Shown in pieces: positions 12,691-25,792 of a DNA stretch of 64,000 nucleotides. Below the pieces are notes generated by a model. The model searched no databases and was not told the origin of the DNA. It saw only the letters and a list, made by a program, of their open reading frames with translations. This DNA comes from Fasciola hepatica (taxonomy: Eukaryota; Platyhelminthes; Trematoda; Plagiorchiida; Fasciolidae), in assembly GCA_948099385.1 (NCBI GenBank), contig CANUEZ040000196.1, forward strand, positions 1,161,001 to 1,225,000. Direction: 5' to 3'. How positions within the stretch are numbered: position 1 is the stretch's first letter; every line of letters starts with the position of its first letter. The position numbers and the translations under genes are program-made.

Positions 12691-14376
12691 GAGAAGTGAT
12701 CGAACATAGGATTGGATCGGTGTGCGAGAATCTGGTTGTTACCGTTCAAAGCGAAAGCGAAAGCCGAAGCCAATTTGGGGATTGTGCTATATCGTGCATT
12801 GTATATGTTGAACAAAGCGTTGAGACCCATATCGGATAGCCTTGTGGTTTGGGTGTTCGACTGACATTCGTTCACCCCAACCCTTGTTCGTGTCTCCGAG
12901 TGGGCTCTGTCCATGTGCAATGCTTATGATTCCCTTAGCGGATCAAACAGCTGTACAGTGCTTCCATAATTTTCAATGGTCAGTTCAGTGTTCAAGCTGC
13001 ATGGAGAATCATATTATACAAATCTACTCTGCTACTGCTCTATTGCATTGTATGAGCAATCTGTGTGGATTGTTCATAAGGGAATGCCTTGGTTTTACTT
13101 AGGCCCATAAATAGAGAAGTGATGGAACATAGGATTGGATCGGTGTGCGAGAATTTGGTTGTTACCGTTCAAAGCGAAAGCGAAAGCCGAAGCCAATTTG
13201 GGGATTGTGCTATATCATGTAGTGTATATGTTGAACAAAGCTTTGAGATCCATATGGGATAGCCTTGTGGTTTGGGTGTTCGACTGACATTCGTTCACCA
13301 CAACCCTTGTTCGTGTCTCCGAGTGGGCTCTGTCCATGTGCAATGCTCATGATTCCCTTAGCGGATCAAACAGCTGTACAGTGCTTCCATCATTTTCGAC
13401 GGTCTGTTCTGTGGTCAAGCTGCATGGAGAATCATATTATACAAATCTACTCTGCTACTGCTCTATTGCATTGTATGAGCAATCTGTGTGGATTGATCAT
13501 AAGGGAATGCCTTGGTTTTACTTAGGCCAATAAATAGAGAAGTGATGGAACATAGGATTGGATCGGTGTGCGAGAATTTGGTTGTTACCGTTCAAAGCGA
13601 AATCCGAAGCCAATTTGGGGATTGTGCTATATCATGTATTGTATATGTTGAACAAAGCGTTGAGATCCATATCGGATAGCCTGGTGGTTTGGGTGTTCGA
13701 CTGACATTCGTTCACCCCAACCCTTGTTCGTGTCTCCGAGTGGGCTCTGTCCATGTGCAATGCTCATGATTCTCTTAGCGGATCAAACAGCTGTACAGTG
13801 CTTCCATAATTTTCAATGGTCAGTTCAATGTTCAAGCTGCATGGCGAATCATATTATACAAATCTACTCTGCTACTGCTCTATTGCATTGTATGAGCAAT
13901 CTGTGTGGATTGTTCATAAGGGAATGCCTTGGTTTTACTTAGGCCCATAAATAGAGAAGTGATGGAACAGAGGATTGAATCGGTGTGCGAGAATTTGGTT
14001 GTTGCCGTTCAAAGCGAAAGCGAAAGCCGAAGCCAATTTGGGGATTGTGCTATATCATGTATTGTATATGTTGAACAAAGCGTTGAGATCCATATCGGAT
14101 AGCCTGGTGGTTTGGGTGTTCGACTGACATTCGTTCACCCCAAACCTTGTTCGTGTCTCCGAGTGGGCTCTGTCCATGTGCAATGCTCATGATTCCCTTA
14201 GCGGATCAAACAGCTGTACAGTGCTTCCATAATTTTCAATGGTCAGTTCAGTGTTCAAGCTGCATGGAGAATCATATTATACAAATCTACTCTGCTACTG
14301 CTCTATTGCATTGTATGAGCAATCTGTGTGGATTGTTCATAAGGGAATGCGTTGGTTTTACTTAGGCCCATAAATA
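12691..14376 (+). repeat. Units linking the two pair duplications
   Basis: Units start at 12691, 13114, 13537 and 13954. Unit 13114 closely matches unit 9311 (CATTTTCGACGG, GTAGTGTATATG, GATCCATATGGG). Unit 13537 shares the 6-bp contraction and GATTCTC with unit 11849. Units 13537 and 13954 carry CCTGGTGG, which removes the TTG. The order suggests a copied stretch from the 9-12 kb region with later changes. Confidence 0.65.
13537..13953 (+). repeat. 417-bp unit with hexamer contraction
   Basis: One GCGAAA step is absent near 13595. Flanking variants (GAAATCC, GATCCATATCGG, CCTGGTGG, GATTCTC) match unit 11849, so the contraction was probably inherited with its context and did not arise twice. 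Confidence 0.75.
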
Positions 14377-15105
14377 GAGAAGTGATGGAACATAGGATTG
14401 GATCGGTGTGCGAGAATTTGGTTGTTACCGTTCAAAGCGAAAGCGAAAGCCGAAGCCAATTTGGGGATTGTGCTATATCATGTAGTGTATATGTTGAATA
14501 AAGCGTTTAGACCCATATCGGATAGCCTTGTGGTTTGGGTGTTCGACTGACATTCGTTCACCCCAAACCTTGTTCGTGTCTCCGAGTGGGCTCTGTCCAT
14601 GTGCAATGCTCATGATTCCCTTAGCGGATCAAACAGCCGTACAGTGCTTCCATAATTTTCAATGGTCAGTTCCGTGGTCAAGCTGCATGGAGAATCATAT
14701 TATACAAATCTACTCTGCTACTGCTCTATTGCATTGTATGAGCAATCTGTGTGGATTGTTCATAAGGGAATGCCTTGGTTTTACTTAGGCCCATAAATAG
14801 AGAAGTGATGGAACATAGGATTGGATCGGTGTGCGAGAATTTGGTTGTTACCGTTCAAAGCGAAAGCGAAAGCCGAAGCCAATTTGGGGATTGTGCTATA
14901 TCATGTAGTGTATATGTTGAACAAAGCGTTGAGACCCATATCGGATAGCCTTGTGGTTTGGGTGTTCGACTGACATTCGTTCACCCCAACCCTTGTTCGT
15001 GTATCCGAGTGGGCTCTGTCCATGTGCAATGCTCATGATTCCCTTAGCGGATCAAACAGCTGTACAGTGCTTCCATCATTTTCCATGGTCAGTTCAGTGT
15101 TCAAG

Positions 15106-15115
15106 CTCCATGGAG
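15106..15115. repeat. 10-bp palindrome CTCCATGGAG, variant of the common CTGCATGGAG
   Basis: A single G-to-C change makes this perfect palindrome. It is also at 15946-15955 and in several later units (near 24.83, 34.14, 34.56, 36.25, 37.10, 40.06, 46.83 and 50.64 kb), often with linked changes upstream. Most units keep CTGCATGGAG. Confidence 0.6.
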
Positions 15116-15222
15116 AATCATATTATACAAATCTACTCTGCTACTGCTCTATTGCATTGTATGAGCAATCTGTGTGGATTGTTCATAAGGGAATGCCTTG
15201 GTTTTACTTAGGCCCATAAATA

Positions 15223-15639
15223 GAGAAGTGATGGAACATAGGATTGGATCGGTGTGCGAGAATTTCGTTGTTACCTTTCAAAGCGAAATCCGAAGCCAAT
15301 TTGGGGATTGTGCTATATCATGTATTGTATATGTTGAACAAAGCGTTGAGATCCATATCGGATAGCCTGGTGGTTTGGGTGTTCGACTGACATTCGTTCA
15401 CCCCAAACCTTGTTCGTGTCTCCGAGTGGGCTCTGTCCATGTGCAATGCTCATGATTCCCTTAGCGGATCAAACAGCCGTACAGTGCTTCCATAATTTTC
15501 AATGGTCAGTTCCGTGGTCAAGCTGCATGGAGAATCATATTATACAAATCTACTCTGCTACTGCTCTATTGCATTGTATGAGCAATCTGTGTGGATTGTT
15601 CATAAGGGAATGCCTTGGTTTTACTTAGGCCCATAAATA
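15223..15639 (+). repeat. 417-bp chimeric unit
   Basis: The 5' part (GCGAAATCCGAAGCC with a missing hexamer step, GATCCATATCGG, CCTGGTGG) is of the 13537 type. The 3' part (ACAGCCGTACAG, TTCCGTGGTC) is of the 14377 type. The switch lies between about 15380 and 15475; AAACCTTG in between is carried by related units of both kinds. Confidence 0.65.
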
Positions 15640-16062
15640 GAGAAGTGATGGAACATAGGATTGGATCGGTGTGCGAGAATTTGGTTGTTACCGTTCAAAG
15701 CGAGAGCGAAAGCCGAAGCCAATTTGGGGATTGTGCTATATCATGTAGTGTATATGTTGAACAAAGCGTTGAGACCCATATCGGATAGCCTTGTGGTTTG
15801 GGTGTTCGACTGACATTCGTTCACCCCAACCCTTGTTCGTGTCTCCGAGTGGGCTCTGTCCATGTGCAATGCTCATGTTTCCCTTAGCGGATCAAACAGC
15901 TGTACAGTGCTTCCATCATTTTCCATGGTCAGTTCAGTGTTCAAGCTCCATGGAGAATCATATTATACAAATCTACTCTGCTACTGCTCTATTGCATTGT
16001 ATGAGCAATCTGTGTGGATTGTTCATAAGGGAATGCCTTGGTTTTACTTAGGCCCATAAATA

Positions 16063-18600
16063 GAGAAGTGATGGAACATAGGATTGGATCGGTGTGCGAG
16101 AATTTCGTTGTTACCGTTCAAAGCGAGAGCGAAAGCCGAAGCCAATTTGGGGATTGTGCTATATCATGTATTGTATATGTTGAACAAAGCTTTGAGACCC
16201 ATATCGGATAGCCTTGTGGTTTGGGTGTTCGACTGACATTCGTTCACCCCAACCCTTGTTCGTGTCCCCGTGTGGGCGCTGTCCATGTGCAACGCGCATG
16301 AATCTCTTAGTGGATCAAACAGCTGTACAGTGCTTCCATAATTTTCAATGGTCAGTTCAGTGTTCAAGCTGCATGGAGAATCATATTATACAAATCTACT
16401 CTGCTACTGCTCTATTGCATTGTATGAGCAATCTGTGTGGATTGTTCATAAGGGAATGCCTTGGTTTTACTTGGGCCCATAAATAGAGAAGTGATGGAAC
16501 ATAGGATTGGATCGGTGTGCGATAATTTGGTTGTTACCGTTCAAAGCGAAAGCGAAATCCGAAGCCAATTAGGGGATTGTGCTATATCATGTATTGTATG
16601 TGTTGAACAAAGCGTTGAGACCCATATCGGATAGCCTTGTGGTTCGGGTGTTCGACTGACATTCGATCACCCCAACCCTTGTTCGTGTCCCCGTATGGGC
16701 TCTGTCCATGTGCAATGCTCATGATTCCCTTAGCGGATCAAACAGCTGTACAGTGCTTCCATAATTTTCAATGGTCAGTTCAGTGTTCAAGCTGCATGGA
16801 GAATCATATTATCCAAATCTACTCTGCTACTGCTCTATTGCATTGTATGAGCAATCTGTGTGGATTGTTCATAAGGGGATGCTTTGGTTTTACTTAGGCC
16901 CATAAATAGAGAAGTGATGGAACATAGGATTGGATCGGTGTGCGAGAATTTGGTTGTTACCGTTGAAAGCGAAAGCGAAAGCCGAAGCCAATTTGGGGAT
17001 TGTGCTATATCATGTAGTGTATATGTTGAACAAAGCGTTGAGACCCATATCGGATAGCGTTGTGGTTTGGGTGTTCGACTGACATTCGTTCACCCCAACC
17101 CTTGTTCGTGTCTCCGAGTGGGCTCTGTCCATTTGCAATGCTCATGATTCCCTTAGCGGATCAAACAGCTGTACAGTGCTTCCATAATTTTCAATGGTCA
17201 GTTCAGTGTTCAAGCTGCATGGAGAATCATATTATACAAATCTACTCTGCTACTGCTCTATTGCACTGTATGAGCAATCTGTGTGGATTGTTCATAAGGG
17301 AATGCCTTGGTTTTACTTAGGCCCATAAATATTGAAGTGATGGAACATAGGATTGCATCGGTGTGCGAGAATTTGATTGTTACCGTTCAAAGCGAAAGCG
17401 AAAGCCGAAGCCAATTTGGGGATTGTGCTATATCATGTATTGTATATGTTGAACAAAGCTTTGAGATCCATATCGGATAGCCTTGTGGTTTGGGTGTTCG
17501 ACTGACATTCGTTCACCCCAACCCTTGTTCGTGTCTCCGAGTGGGCTCTGTCCATGTGCAATGCTCATGATTCCCTTAGCGGATCAAACAGCTGTACAGT
17601 GCTTCCATAATTTTCAATGGTCAGTTCAGTGTTCAAGCTGCATGGAGAATCATATTATACAAATCTACTCTGCTACTGCTCTATTGCATTGTATGAGCAA
17701 TCTGTGTGGATTGTTCATAAGGGAATGCCTTGGTTTTACTTAGGCCCATAAATAGAGAAGTGATGGAACATAGGATTGGATCGGTGTGCGAGAATTTCGT
17801 TGTTACCGTTCAAAGCGAAAGCGAAAGCCGAAGCCAATTTGGGGATTGTGCTATATCATGTAGTGTATATGTTGAAAAAAGCTTTGAGATCCATATCGGA
17901 TAGCCTTGTGGTTTGGGTGTTCGACTGACATTCGTTCACCCCAACCCTTGTTCGTGTCTCCGAGTGGGCTCTGTCCATGTGCAATGCTCATGATTCCCTT
18001 AGCGGATCAAACGGCTGTACAGTGCTTCCATAATTTTCAATGGTCAGTTCAGTGTTCAAGCTGCATGGAGAATCATATTATACAAATCTACTCTGCTACT
18101 GCTCTATTGCATTGTATGAGAAATCTGTGTGGATTGTTCATAAGGGAATGCCTTGGTTTTACTTAGGCCCATAAATAGAGAAGTGATGGAACATAGGATT
18201 GGATCGGTGTGCGAGAATTTGGTTGTTACCGTTGAAAGCGAAAGCGAAAGCCGAAGCCAATTTGGGGATTGTGCTATATCATGTAGAGTATATGTTGAAC
18301 AAAGCGTTCAGACCCATATGGGATAGCCTTGTGGTTTGGGTGTTCGACTGACATTCGTTCACCCCAACCCTTGTTCGTGTCTCCGAGTGGGCTCTGTCCA
18401 TGTGCAATGCTCATGATTCCCTTAGCGGATCAAACAGCTGTACAGTGCTTCCATAATTTTCAATGGTCAGTTCCGTGGTCAAGCTGCATGGAGAATCATA
18501 TTATACAAATCTACTCTGCTACTGCTCTATTGCATTGTATGAGCAATCTGTGTGGATTGTTCATAAGGGAATGCCTTGGTTTTACTTAGGCCCATAAATT
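16063..18600 (+). repeat. Six ordinary units, no clear higher-order period
   Basis: Units start at 16063, 16486, 16909, 17332, 17755 and 18178. Apart from 16063 (GGGCGCTG, AACGCGCATGAATCTC) and 16486 (CCCCGTATGGG, TTAGGGG), they are close to the common form with TCTCCGAGTGGG. Unit 17332 starts with TTGAAGTGATGG, a variant seen again before units 49062 and 56257. Confidence 0.75.
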
Positions 18601-21600
18601 GAGAAGTGATGGAACATAGGATTGGATCGGTGTGCGAGAATTTGGTAGTTACCGTTCAAAGCGAAAGCGAAAGCCGAAGCCAATTTGGGGATTGTGCTAT
18701 ATCATGTAGTGTATATGTTGAACAAAGCGTTGAGACCCATATCGGATAGCCTTGTGGTTTGGGTGTTCGACTGACATTCGTTCACCCCAACCCTTGTTCG
18801 TGTCTCCGAGTTGGCTCTGTCCATGTGCAATGCTCATGATTCCCTTAGCGGATCAAACAGCTGTACAGTGCTTCCATAATTTTCAATGGTCAGTTCAGTG
18901 TTCAAGCTGCATGGAGAATCATATTATACAAATCTACTCTGCTACTGCTCTATTGCATTGTATGAGCAATCTGTGTGGATTGTTCATAAGGGAATGCCTT
19001 GGTTTTACTTAGGCCCATCAATAGAGAAGTGATGAATCATAGGATTGGATCGGTGTGCAAGAATTTGGTTGTTACCGTTCAAAGCGAAAGCGAAAGCGGA
19101 AGCCAATTTGGTGATTGTGCTATATCATGTATTGTATATGTTGAACGAAGCTTTGAGATCCATATCGGATAGCCTTGTGGTTTGGGTGTTCGACTGACAT
19201 TCGTTCACCCCAACCCTTGTTCGTGTCTCCGAGTGGGCTCTGTCCATGTGCAATGCTCATGATTCCCTTAGCGGATCAAACAGCTGTACAGTGCTTCCAT
19301 AATTTTCAATGGTCAGTTCCGTGGTCAAGCTGCATGGAGAATCATATTATACAAATCTACTCTGCTACTGCTCTATTGCATTGTATGAGCAATCTGTGTG
19401 GATTGTTCATAAGGGAATGCCTTGGTTTTACTTAGGCCCATAAATAGAGAAGTGATGGAACATAGGATTGGATCGGTGTGCGAGAATTTCGTTGTTACCG
19501 TTCAAAGCGAAAGCGAAAGCGGAAGCCAATTTGGGGATTGTGCTATATCATGTATTGTATATGTTGAACAAAGCGTTGAGATCCATATGGGATAGCCTTG
19601 TGGTTTGGGTGTTCGACTGACATTCGTTCACCCCAACCGTTGTTCGTGTCTCCGAGTGGGCTCTGTCCATGTGCAATGCTCATGATTCCCTTAGCGGATC
19701 AAACAGCTGTACAGTGCTTCCATAATTTTCAATGGTCAGTTCAGTGTTCAAGCTGCATGGAGAATCATATTATACAAATCTACTCTGCTACTGCTCTATT
19801 GCATTGTATGAGCAATCTGTGTGGATTGTTCATAAGGGAATGCCTTGGTTTTACTTAGGCCCATCAATAGAGAAGTGATGGAACATAGGATTGGATCGGT
19901 GTGCGAGAATTTGGTTGTTACCGTTCAAAGCGAAAGCGAAAGCCGAAGCCAATTTGGGGATTGTGCTATATCATGTATTGTATATGTTGAACAAAGCTTC
20001 GAGATCCATATCGGATAGCCTTGTGGTTCGGGTGTTCGACTGACATTCGTTCACCCCAACCCTTGTTCGTGTCTCCGAGTGGGCTCTGTCCATGTGCAAT
20101 GCTCATGATTCCCTTAGCGGATCAAACAGCTGTACAGTGCTTCCATAATTTTCAATGGTCAGTTCAGTGTTCAAGCTGCATGGAGAATCATATTATACAA
20201 ATCTACTCTGCTACTGCTCTATTGCATTGTATGAGCAATCTGTGTGGATTGTTCATAAGGGAATGCCTTGGTTTTACTTACGCCAATAAATGGAGAATTG
20301 ATGGAACATAGGATTGGATCGGTGTGCGAGAATTTGGTTGTTACCGTTCAAAGCGAAAGCGAAAGCCGAAGCCAATTTGGGGATTGTGCTATATCATGTA
20401 GTGTATATGTTGAACAAAGCGTTGAGACCCATATCGGATAGCCTTGTGGTTTGGGTGTTCGACTGACATTCGTTCACCCCAACCCTTGTTCGTGTCTCCG
20501 AGTTGGCTCTGTCCATGTGCAATGCTCATGATTCCCTTAGCGGATCAAACAGCTGTACAGTGCTTCCATAATTTTCAATGGTCAGTTCAGTGTTCAAGCT
20601 GCATGGAGAATCATATTATACAAATCTACTCTGCTACTGCTCTATTGCATTGTATGAGCAATCTGTGTGGATTGTTCATAAGGGAATGCCTTGGTTTTAC
20701 TTAGGCCCATCAATAGAGAAGTGATGAATCATAGGATTGGATCGGTGTGCGAGAATTTGGTTGTTACCGTTCAAAGCGAAAGCGAAAGCCGAAGCCAATT
20801 TGGTGATTGTGCTATATCATGTATTGTATATGTTGAACGAAGCTTTGAGATCCATATCGGATAGCCTTGTGGTTTGGGTGTTCGACTGACATTCGTTCAC
20901 CCCAACCCTTGTTCGTGTCTCCGAGTGGGCTCTGTCCATGTGCAATGCTCATGATTCCCTTAGCGGATCAAACAGCTGTACAGTGCTTCCATAATTTTCA
21001 ATGGTCAGTTCCGTGGTCAAGCTGCATGGAGAATCATATTATACAAATCTACTCTGCTACTGCTCTATTGCATTGTATGAGCAATCTGTGTGGATTGTTC
21101 ATAAGGGAATGCCTTGGTTTTACTTAGGCCCATAAATAGAGAAGTGATGGAACATAGGATTGGATCGGTGTGCGAGAATTTCGTTGTTACCGTTCAAAGC
21201 GAAAGCGAAAGCGGAAGCCAATTTGGGGATTGTGCTATATCATGTATTGTATATGTTGAACAAAGCGTTGAGATCCATATGGGATAGCCTTGTGGTTTGG
21301 GTGTTCGACTGACATTCGTTCACCCCAACCGTTGTTCGTGTCTCCGAGTGGGCTCTGTCCATGTGCAATGCTCATGATTCCCTTAGCGGATCAAACAGCT
21401 GTACAGTGCTTCCATAATTTTCAATGGTCAGTTCAGTGTTCAAGCTGCATGGAGAATCATATTATACAAATCTACTCTGCTACTGCTCTATTGCATTGTA
21501 TGAGCAATCTGTGTGGATTGTTCATAAGGGAATGCCTTGGTTTTACTTAGGCCCATCAATAGAGAAGTGATGGAACATAGGATTGGATCGGTGTGCGAGA

Positions 21601-21984
21601 ATTTGGTTGTTACCGTTCAAAGCGAAAGCGAAAGCCGAAGCCAATTTGGGGATTGTGCTATATCATGTATTGTATATGTTGAACAAAGCTTCGAGATCCA
21701 TATCGGATAGCCTTGTGGTTCGGGTGTTCGACTGACATTCGTTCACCCCAACCCTTGTTCGTGTCTCCGAGTGGGCTCTGTCCATGTGCAATGCTCATGA
21801 TTCCCTTAGCGGATCAAACAGCTGTACAGTGCTTCCATAATTTTCAATGGTCAGTTCAGTGTTCAAGCTGCATGGAGAATCATATTATACAAATCTACTC
21901 TGCTACTGCTCTATTGCATTGTATGAGCAATCTGTGTGGATTGTTCATAAGGGAATGCCTTGGTTTTACTTACGCCAATAAATG
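18601..21984 (+). repeat. 4-unit higher-order repeat, two near-identical copies (1692 bp)
   Basis: Copies are 18601-20292 and 20293-21984. Unit order is: GAGTTGGCTC with a CCCATCAATAGAG tail; GTGATGAATCATAGG with GGTGATTG and GAACGAAGC; TTCGTTGTTACC with CCGTTGTTCG; GCTTCGAG with a CTTACGCCAATAAATGGAG tail. By eye the copies differ at only a few places (for example AAGTG/AATTG and TAGTT/TTGTT in unit 1, and TGCAAG/TGCGAG and GCGG/GCCG in unit 2). The start of a third copy runs from 21985 to about 22190, after which the sequence turns to the CCCCGTGTGGGC type. This is a recent tandem segmental duplication. Confidence 0.88.
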
Positions 21985-23254
21985 GAGAATTGATGGAACA
22001 TAGGATTGGATCGGTGTGCGAGAATTTGGTTGTTACCGTTCAAAGCGAAAGCGAAAGCCGAAGCCAATTTGGGGATTGTGCTATATCATGTAGTGTATAT
22101 GTTGAACAAAGCGTTGAGACCCATATCGGATAGCCTTGTGGTTTGGGTGTTCGACTGACATTCGTTCACCCCAACCCTTGTTCGTGTCCCCGTGTGGGCT
22201 CTGTCCATGTGCAGTGCTCATGATTCCCTTAGCGGATCAAACAGCTGTACAGTGCTTCCATAATTTTCAATGGTCAGTTCAGTGTTCAAGCTGCATGGAG
22301 AATCATATTATACAAATCTACTCTGCTACTGCTCTATTGCATTGTATGAGCAATCTGTGTGGATTGTTCATAAAAGAATGCCTTGGTTTCACTTAGGCCC
22401 ATAAATAGAGAAGTGATGGAACATAGGATTGGATCGGTGTGCGAGAATTTGGTTGTTACCGTTCAGAGCGAAAGCGAAATCCGAAGCCAATTTGGGGATT
22501 GTGCTATATCATCTTAGTGGATATTTTGAACAAAGCTTTGAGACCCATATCGGATAGCCTTGTGGTTTGGGTGTTCGACTGACATTCGTTCACCCCAACC
22601 CTTGTTCGTGTCCCCGTGTGGGCTCTGTCCATGTGCAGTGCTTATGATTCCCTTAGCGGATCAAACAGCTGTACAGTGCTTCCATAATTTTCAATGGTCA
22701 GTTCAGTGTTCAAGCTGCATGGAGAATCATATTATACAAATCTACTCTGCTACTGCTCTATTGCATTGCATGAGCAATCTGTGTGGATTGTTCATAAGGG
22801 AATGCCTTGGTTTTACTTAGGCCCATAAATAGAGAAGTGATGGAACATACGATTGGATCGGTGTGCGAGAATTTGGTTGTTACCGTTCAAAGCAAAAGCG
22901 AAATCCGAAGCCAATTTGGTGATTGTGCTATATCATGTATTGTATATGTTGAACAAAGCGTTGAGACCCATGTCGGATAGCCTTGTGGTTTGGGTGTTCG
23001 ACTGACATTCGTTCACCCCAACCCTTGTTCGTGTCCCCGTGTGGGCTCTGTCCATTTGCAATGCTCATGATTCCCTTAGCGGATCAAACAGCTGTACAGT
23101 GCTTCCATAATTTTCAATGGTCAGTTCAGTGTTCAAGCTGCATGGAGAATCGTATTATACAAATCTACTCTGCTACTGCTCTATTGCATTGTATGAGCAA
23201 TCTGTGTGGATTGTTCATAAGGGAATGCCTTGGTTTTACTTAGGCCCATAAATG
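21985..23254 (+). repeat. Transition units between the 4-unit and 5-unit blocks
   Basis: Three units (21985, 22409, 22832). The first begins like the 4-unit repeat and switches type near 22190. Unit 22409 is 424 bp: near 22512-22529 it reads ATCTTAGTGGATATTTTG where others have ATGTAGTGTATATGTTG. From here to about 47 kb the CCCCGTGTGGGC form dominates. Confidence 0.7.
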
Positions 23255-24946
23255 GAGAAGTGATGGAACATAGGATTGGATCGGTGTGCGAGAATTTGGT
23301 TGTTACCGTTCAAAGCGAAAGCGAAATCCGAAGCCAATTTGGGGATTGTGCTATATCATGTATTGTATATGTTGAACAAAGCGTTGAGACCCATATCGGA
23401 TAGCCTTGTGGTTTGGGTGTTCGACTGACATTCGTTCACCCCAACCCTTGTTCGTGTCCCCGTGTGCGCTCTGTCCATTTGCAATGCTCATGATTCCCTT
23501 AGCGGATCAAACAGCTGTACAGTGCTTCCATAATTTTCAATGGTCAGTTCAGTGTTCAAGCTGCATGGCGAATCATATTATACAAATCTACTCTGCTACT
23601 GCTCTATTGCATTGTATGAGCAATCTGTGTGGATTGTTCATAAGGGAATGCCTTGGTTTTACTTAGGCCCATAAATAGAGAAGTGATGGAACATAGGATT
23701 GGATCGGTGTGCGAGAATTTGGTTGTTACCGTTCAAAGCGAAAGCGAAAGCCGAAGCCAATTTGGGGATTGTGCTATATCATGTAGTGTATATGTTGAAC
23801 AAAGCGTTGAGACCCATATCGGATAGCCTTGTGGTTTGGGTGTTCGACTGACATTCGTTTACCCCAACCCTTGTTCGTGTCTCCGAGTGGGCTCTGTCCA
23901 TGTGCAATGCTCATGATTCCCTTAGCGGATCAAACAGCTGTAAAGTGCTTCCATAATTTTCAATGGTCAGTGCAGTGTTCAAGCTGCATGGAGAATCATA
24001 TTATACAAATCTACTCTGCTACTGCTCTATTGCATTGTATGAGCAATCTGTGTGGATTGTTCATAAGAGAATGCCTTGGTTTTACTTAGGCCCATAAATA
24101 GAGAAGTGATGGAACATAGGATTGGATCGGTGTTCGAGAATTTGGTTGTTACCGTTCAAAGCGAAAGCGAAATCCGAAGCCAATTAGGGGATTGTGCTAT
24201 ATCATGTATTGTATATGTTGAACAAAGCGTTGAGACCCATATCGGATAGCCTTGTGGTTTGGGTGTTCAACTGACAATCGTTCACCCCAACCCTTGTTCG
24301 TGTCCCCGTGTGGGCTCTGTCCATTTGCAATGCTCATGTTTCCCTTAGCGGATCAAACAGCTGTACAGTGCTTCCATAATTTTCAATGGTCAGTTCCGTG
24401 GTCAAGCTGCATGGCGAATCATATTATACAAATCTACTCTGCTACTGCTCTATTGCATTGTATGAGCAATCTGTGTGGATTGTTCATAAGGGAATGCCTT
24501 GGTTTTACTTAGGCCCATAAATAGAGAAGTGATGGAACATAGGATTGGATCGGTGTGCGAGAATTTGGTTGTTACCGTTCAAAGCGAAAGCGAAATCCGA
24601 AGCCAATTAGGGGATTGTGCTATATCATGTATTGTATATGTTGAACAAAGCGTTGAGACCCATATCGGATAGCCTTGTATTTTGGGTGTTCAACTGACAA
24701 TCGTTCACCCCAACCCTTGTTCGTGTCCCCGTGTGGGCTCTGTCCATTTGCAATGCTCATGATTCCCTTAGCGGATCAAACAGCTGTACAGTGCTTCCAT
24801 AATTTTCAATGGTCAGTTCAGTGTTCATGCTCCATGGAGAATCATATTATACAAATCTACTCTGCTACTGCTCTATTGCATTGTATGAGCAATCTGTGTG
24901 GATTGTTCGTAAGGGAATGCGTTGGTTTTACTTAGGCCCATAAATA
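23255..24946 (+). repeat. Diverged partial copy (B-C-D-E) of the 5-unit repeat
   Basis: Units 23255, 23678, 24101 and 24524 correspond in order to types B, C, D and E of the 5-unit repeat at 25793-34252. B-like has CATTTGCAATG and GGCGAATC. C-like has CGTTTACCCC and CTGTAAAGTG with CAGTGCAGTG. D-like has CAACTGACAATCG and TTCCGTGG. E-like again has CAACTGACAATCG. Each lacks some changes fixed in the four-copy block (for example AATGTTCAATGG in C and CTGAGTGG in B). It looks like an earlier form of the repeat, or a copy outside the homogenised block. Confidence 0.68.
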
Positions 24947-25792
24947 GAGAAGTGATGGAACATAGGATTGGATCGGTGTGCGAGAATTTGGTTGTTACCG
25001 TTCAAAGCGAAAGCGAAAGCCGAAGCCAATTTGGGGATTGTGCTATATCATGTAGTGTATATGTTGAACAAAGCGTTGAGACCCATATCGGATAGCCTTT
25101 TGGTTTGGGTGTTCGACTGACATTCGATCACCCCAACACTTGTTCGTGTCTCCGAGTGGGCTCTGTCCATGTGCAATGCTCATGATTCCCTTAGCGGATC
25201 AAACAGCTGTACAGTGCTTCCATAATTTTCAATGGTCAGTTCAGTGTTCAAGCTGCATGGAGAATCATATTATACAAATCTACTCTGCTACTGCTCTATT
25301 GCATTGTATGAGCAATCTGTGTGGATTGTTCATAAGGGAATGCCTTGGTTTTACTTAGGCCCATAAATTGAGAAGTGATGGTACATAGGATTGGATCGGT
25401 GTGCGAGAATTTGGTTGTTACCGTTCAAAGCGAAAGCGAAATCCGAAGCCAATTTGGGGATTGTGCTATATCATGTAGTGTATATGTTGAACAAAGCGTT
25501 GAGACCCATATCGGATAGCCTTGTGGTTTGGGTGTTCGACTGACATTCGTTCACCCCAACCCTTGTTCGTGTCTCCGAGTGGGCTCTGTCCATGTGCAAT
25601 GCTCATGATTCCCTTAGCGGATCAAACAGCTGTACAGTGCTTCCATAATTTTCAATGGTCAGTTCAGTGTTCAAGCTGCATGGAGAATCATATTATACAA
25701 ATCTACTCTGCTACTGCTCTATTGCATTGTATGAGCAATCTGTGTGGATTGTTCATAAGGGAATGCCTTGGTTTTACTTAGGCCCATCAATA
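24947..25792 (+). repeat. Two flanking units left of the 5-unit block
   Basis: Units 24947 and 25370 are close to the common TCTCCGAGTGGG form. The end of unit 25370 (CCCATCAATAGAG) is the same as the end of type E, so the left edge of the amplified block lies inside this unit. Confidence 0.7.

Larger units (their letters stand above)
14377..16062 (+). repeat. Two-unit duplication, 840 bp apart
   Basis: Units 14377 and 15223 share CCCCAAACCTTG, ACAGCCGTACAG and TTCCGTGGTC. Units 14800 and 15640 share CCATCATTTTCCATGG and CTCCATGGAG. The offset is 840, not 846, because unit 15223 lacks one hexamer step. The left part of 15223 instead resembles unit 13537, so the duplication was altered by a second exchange. 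Confidence 0.75.
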
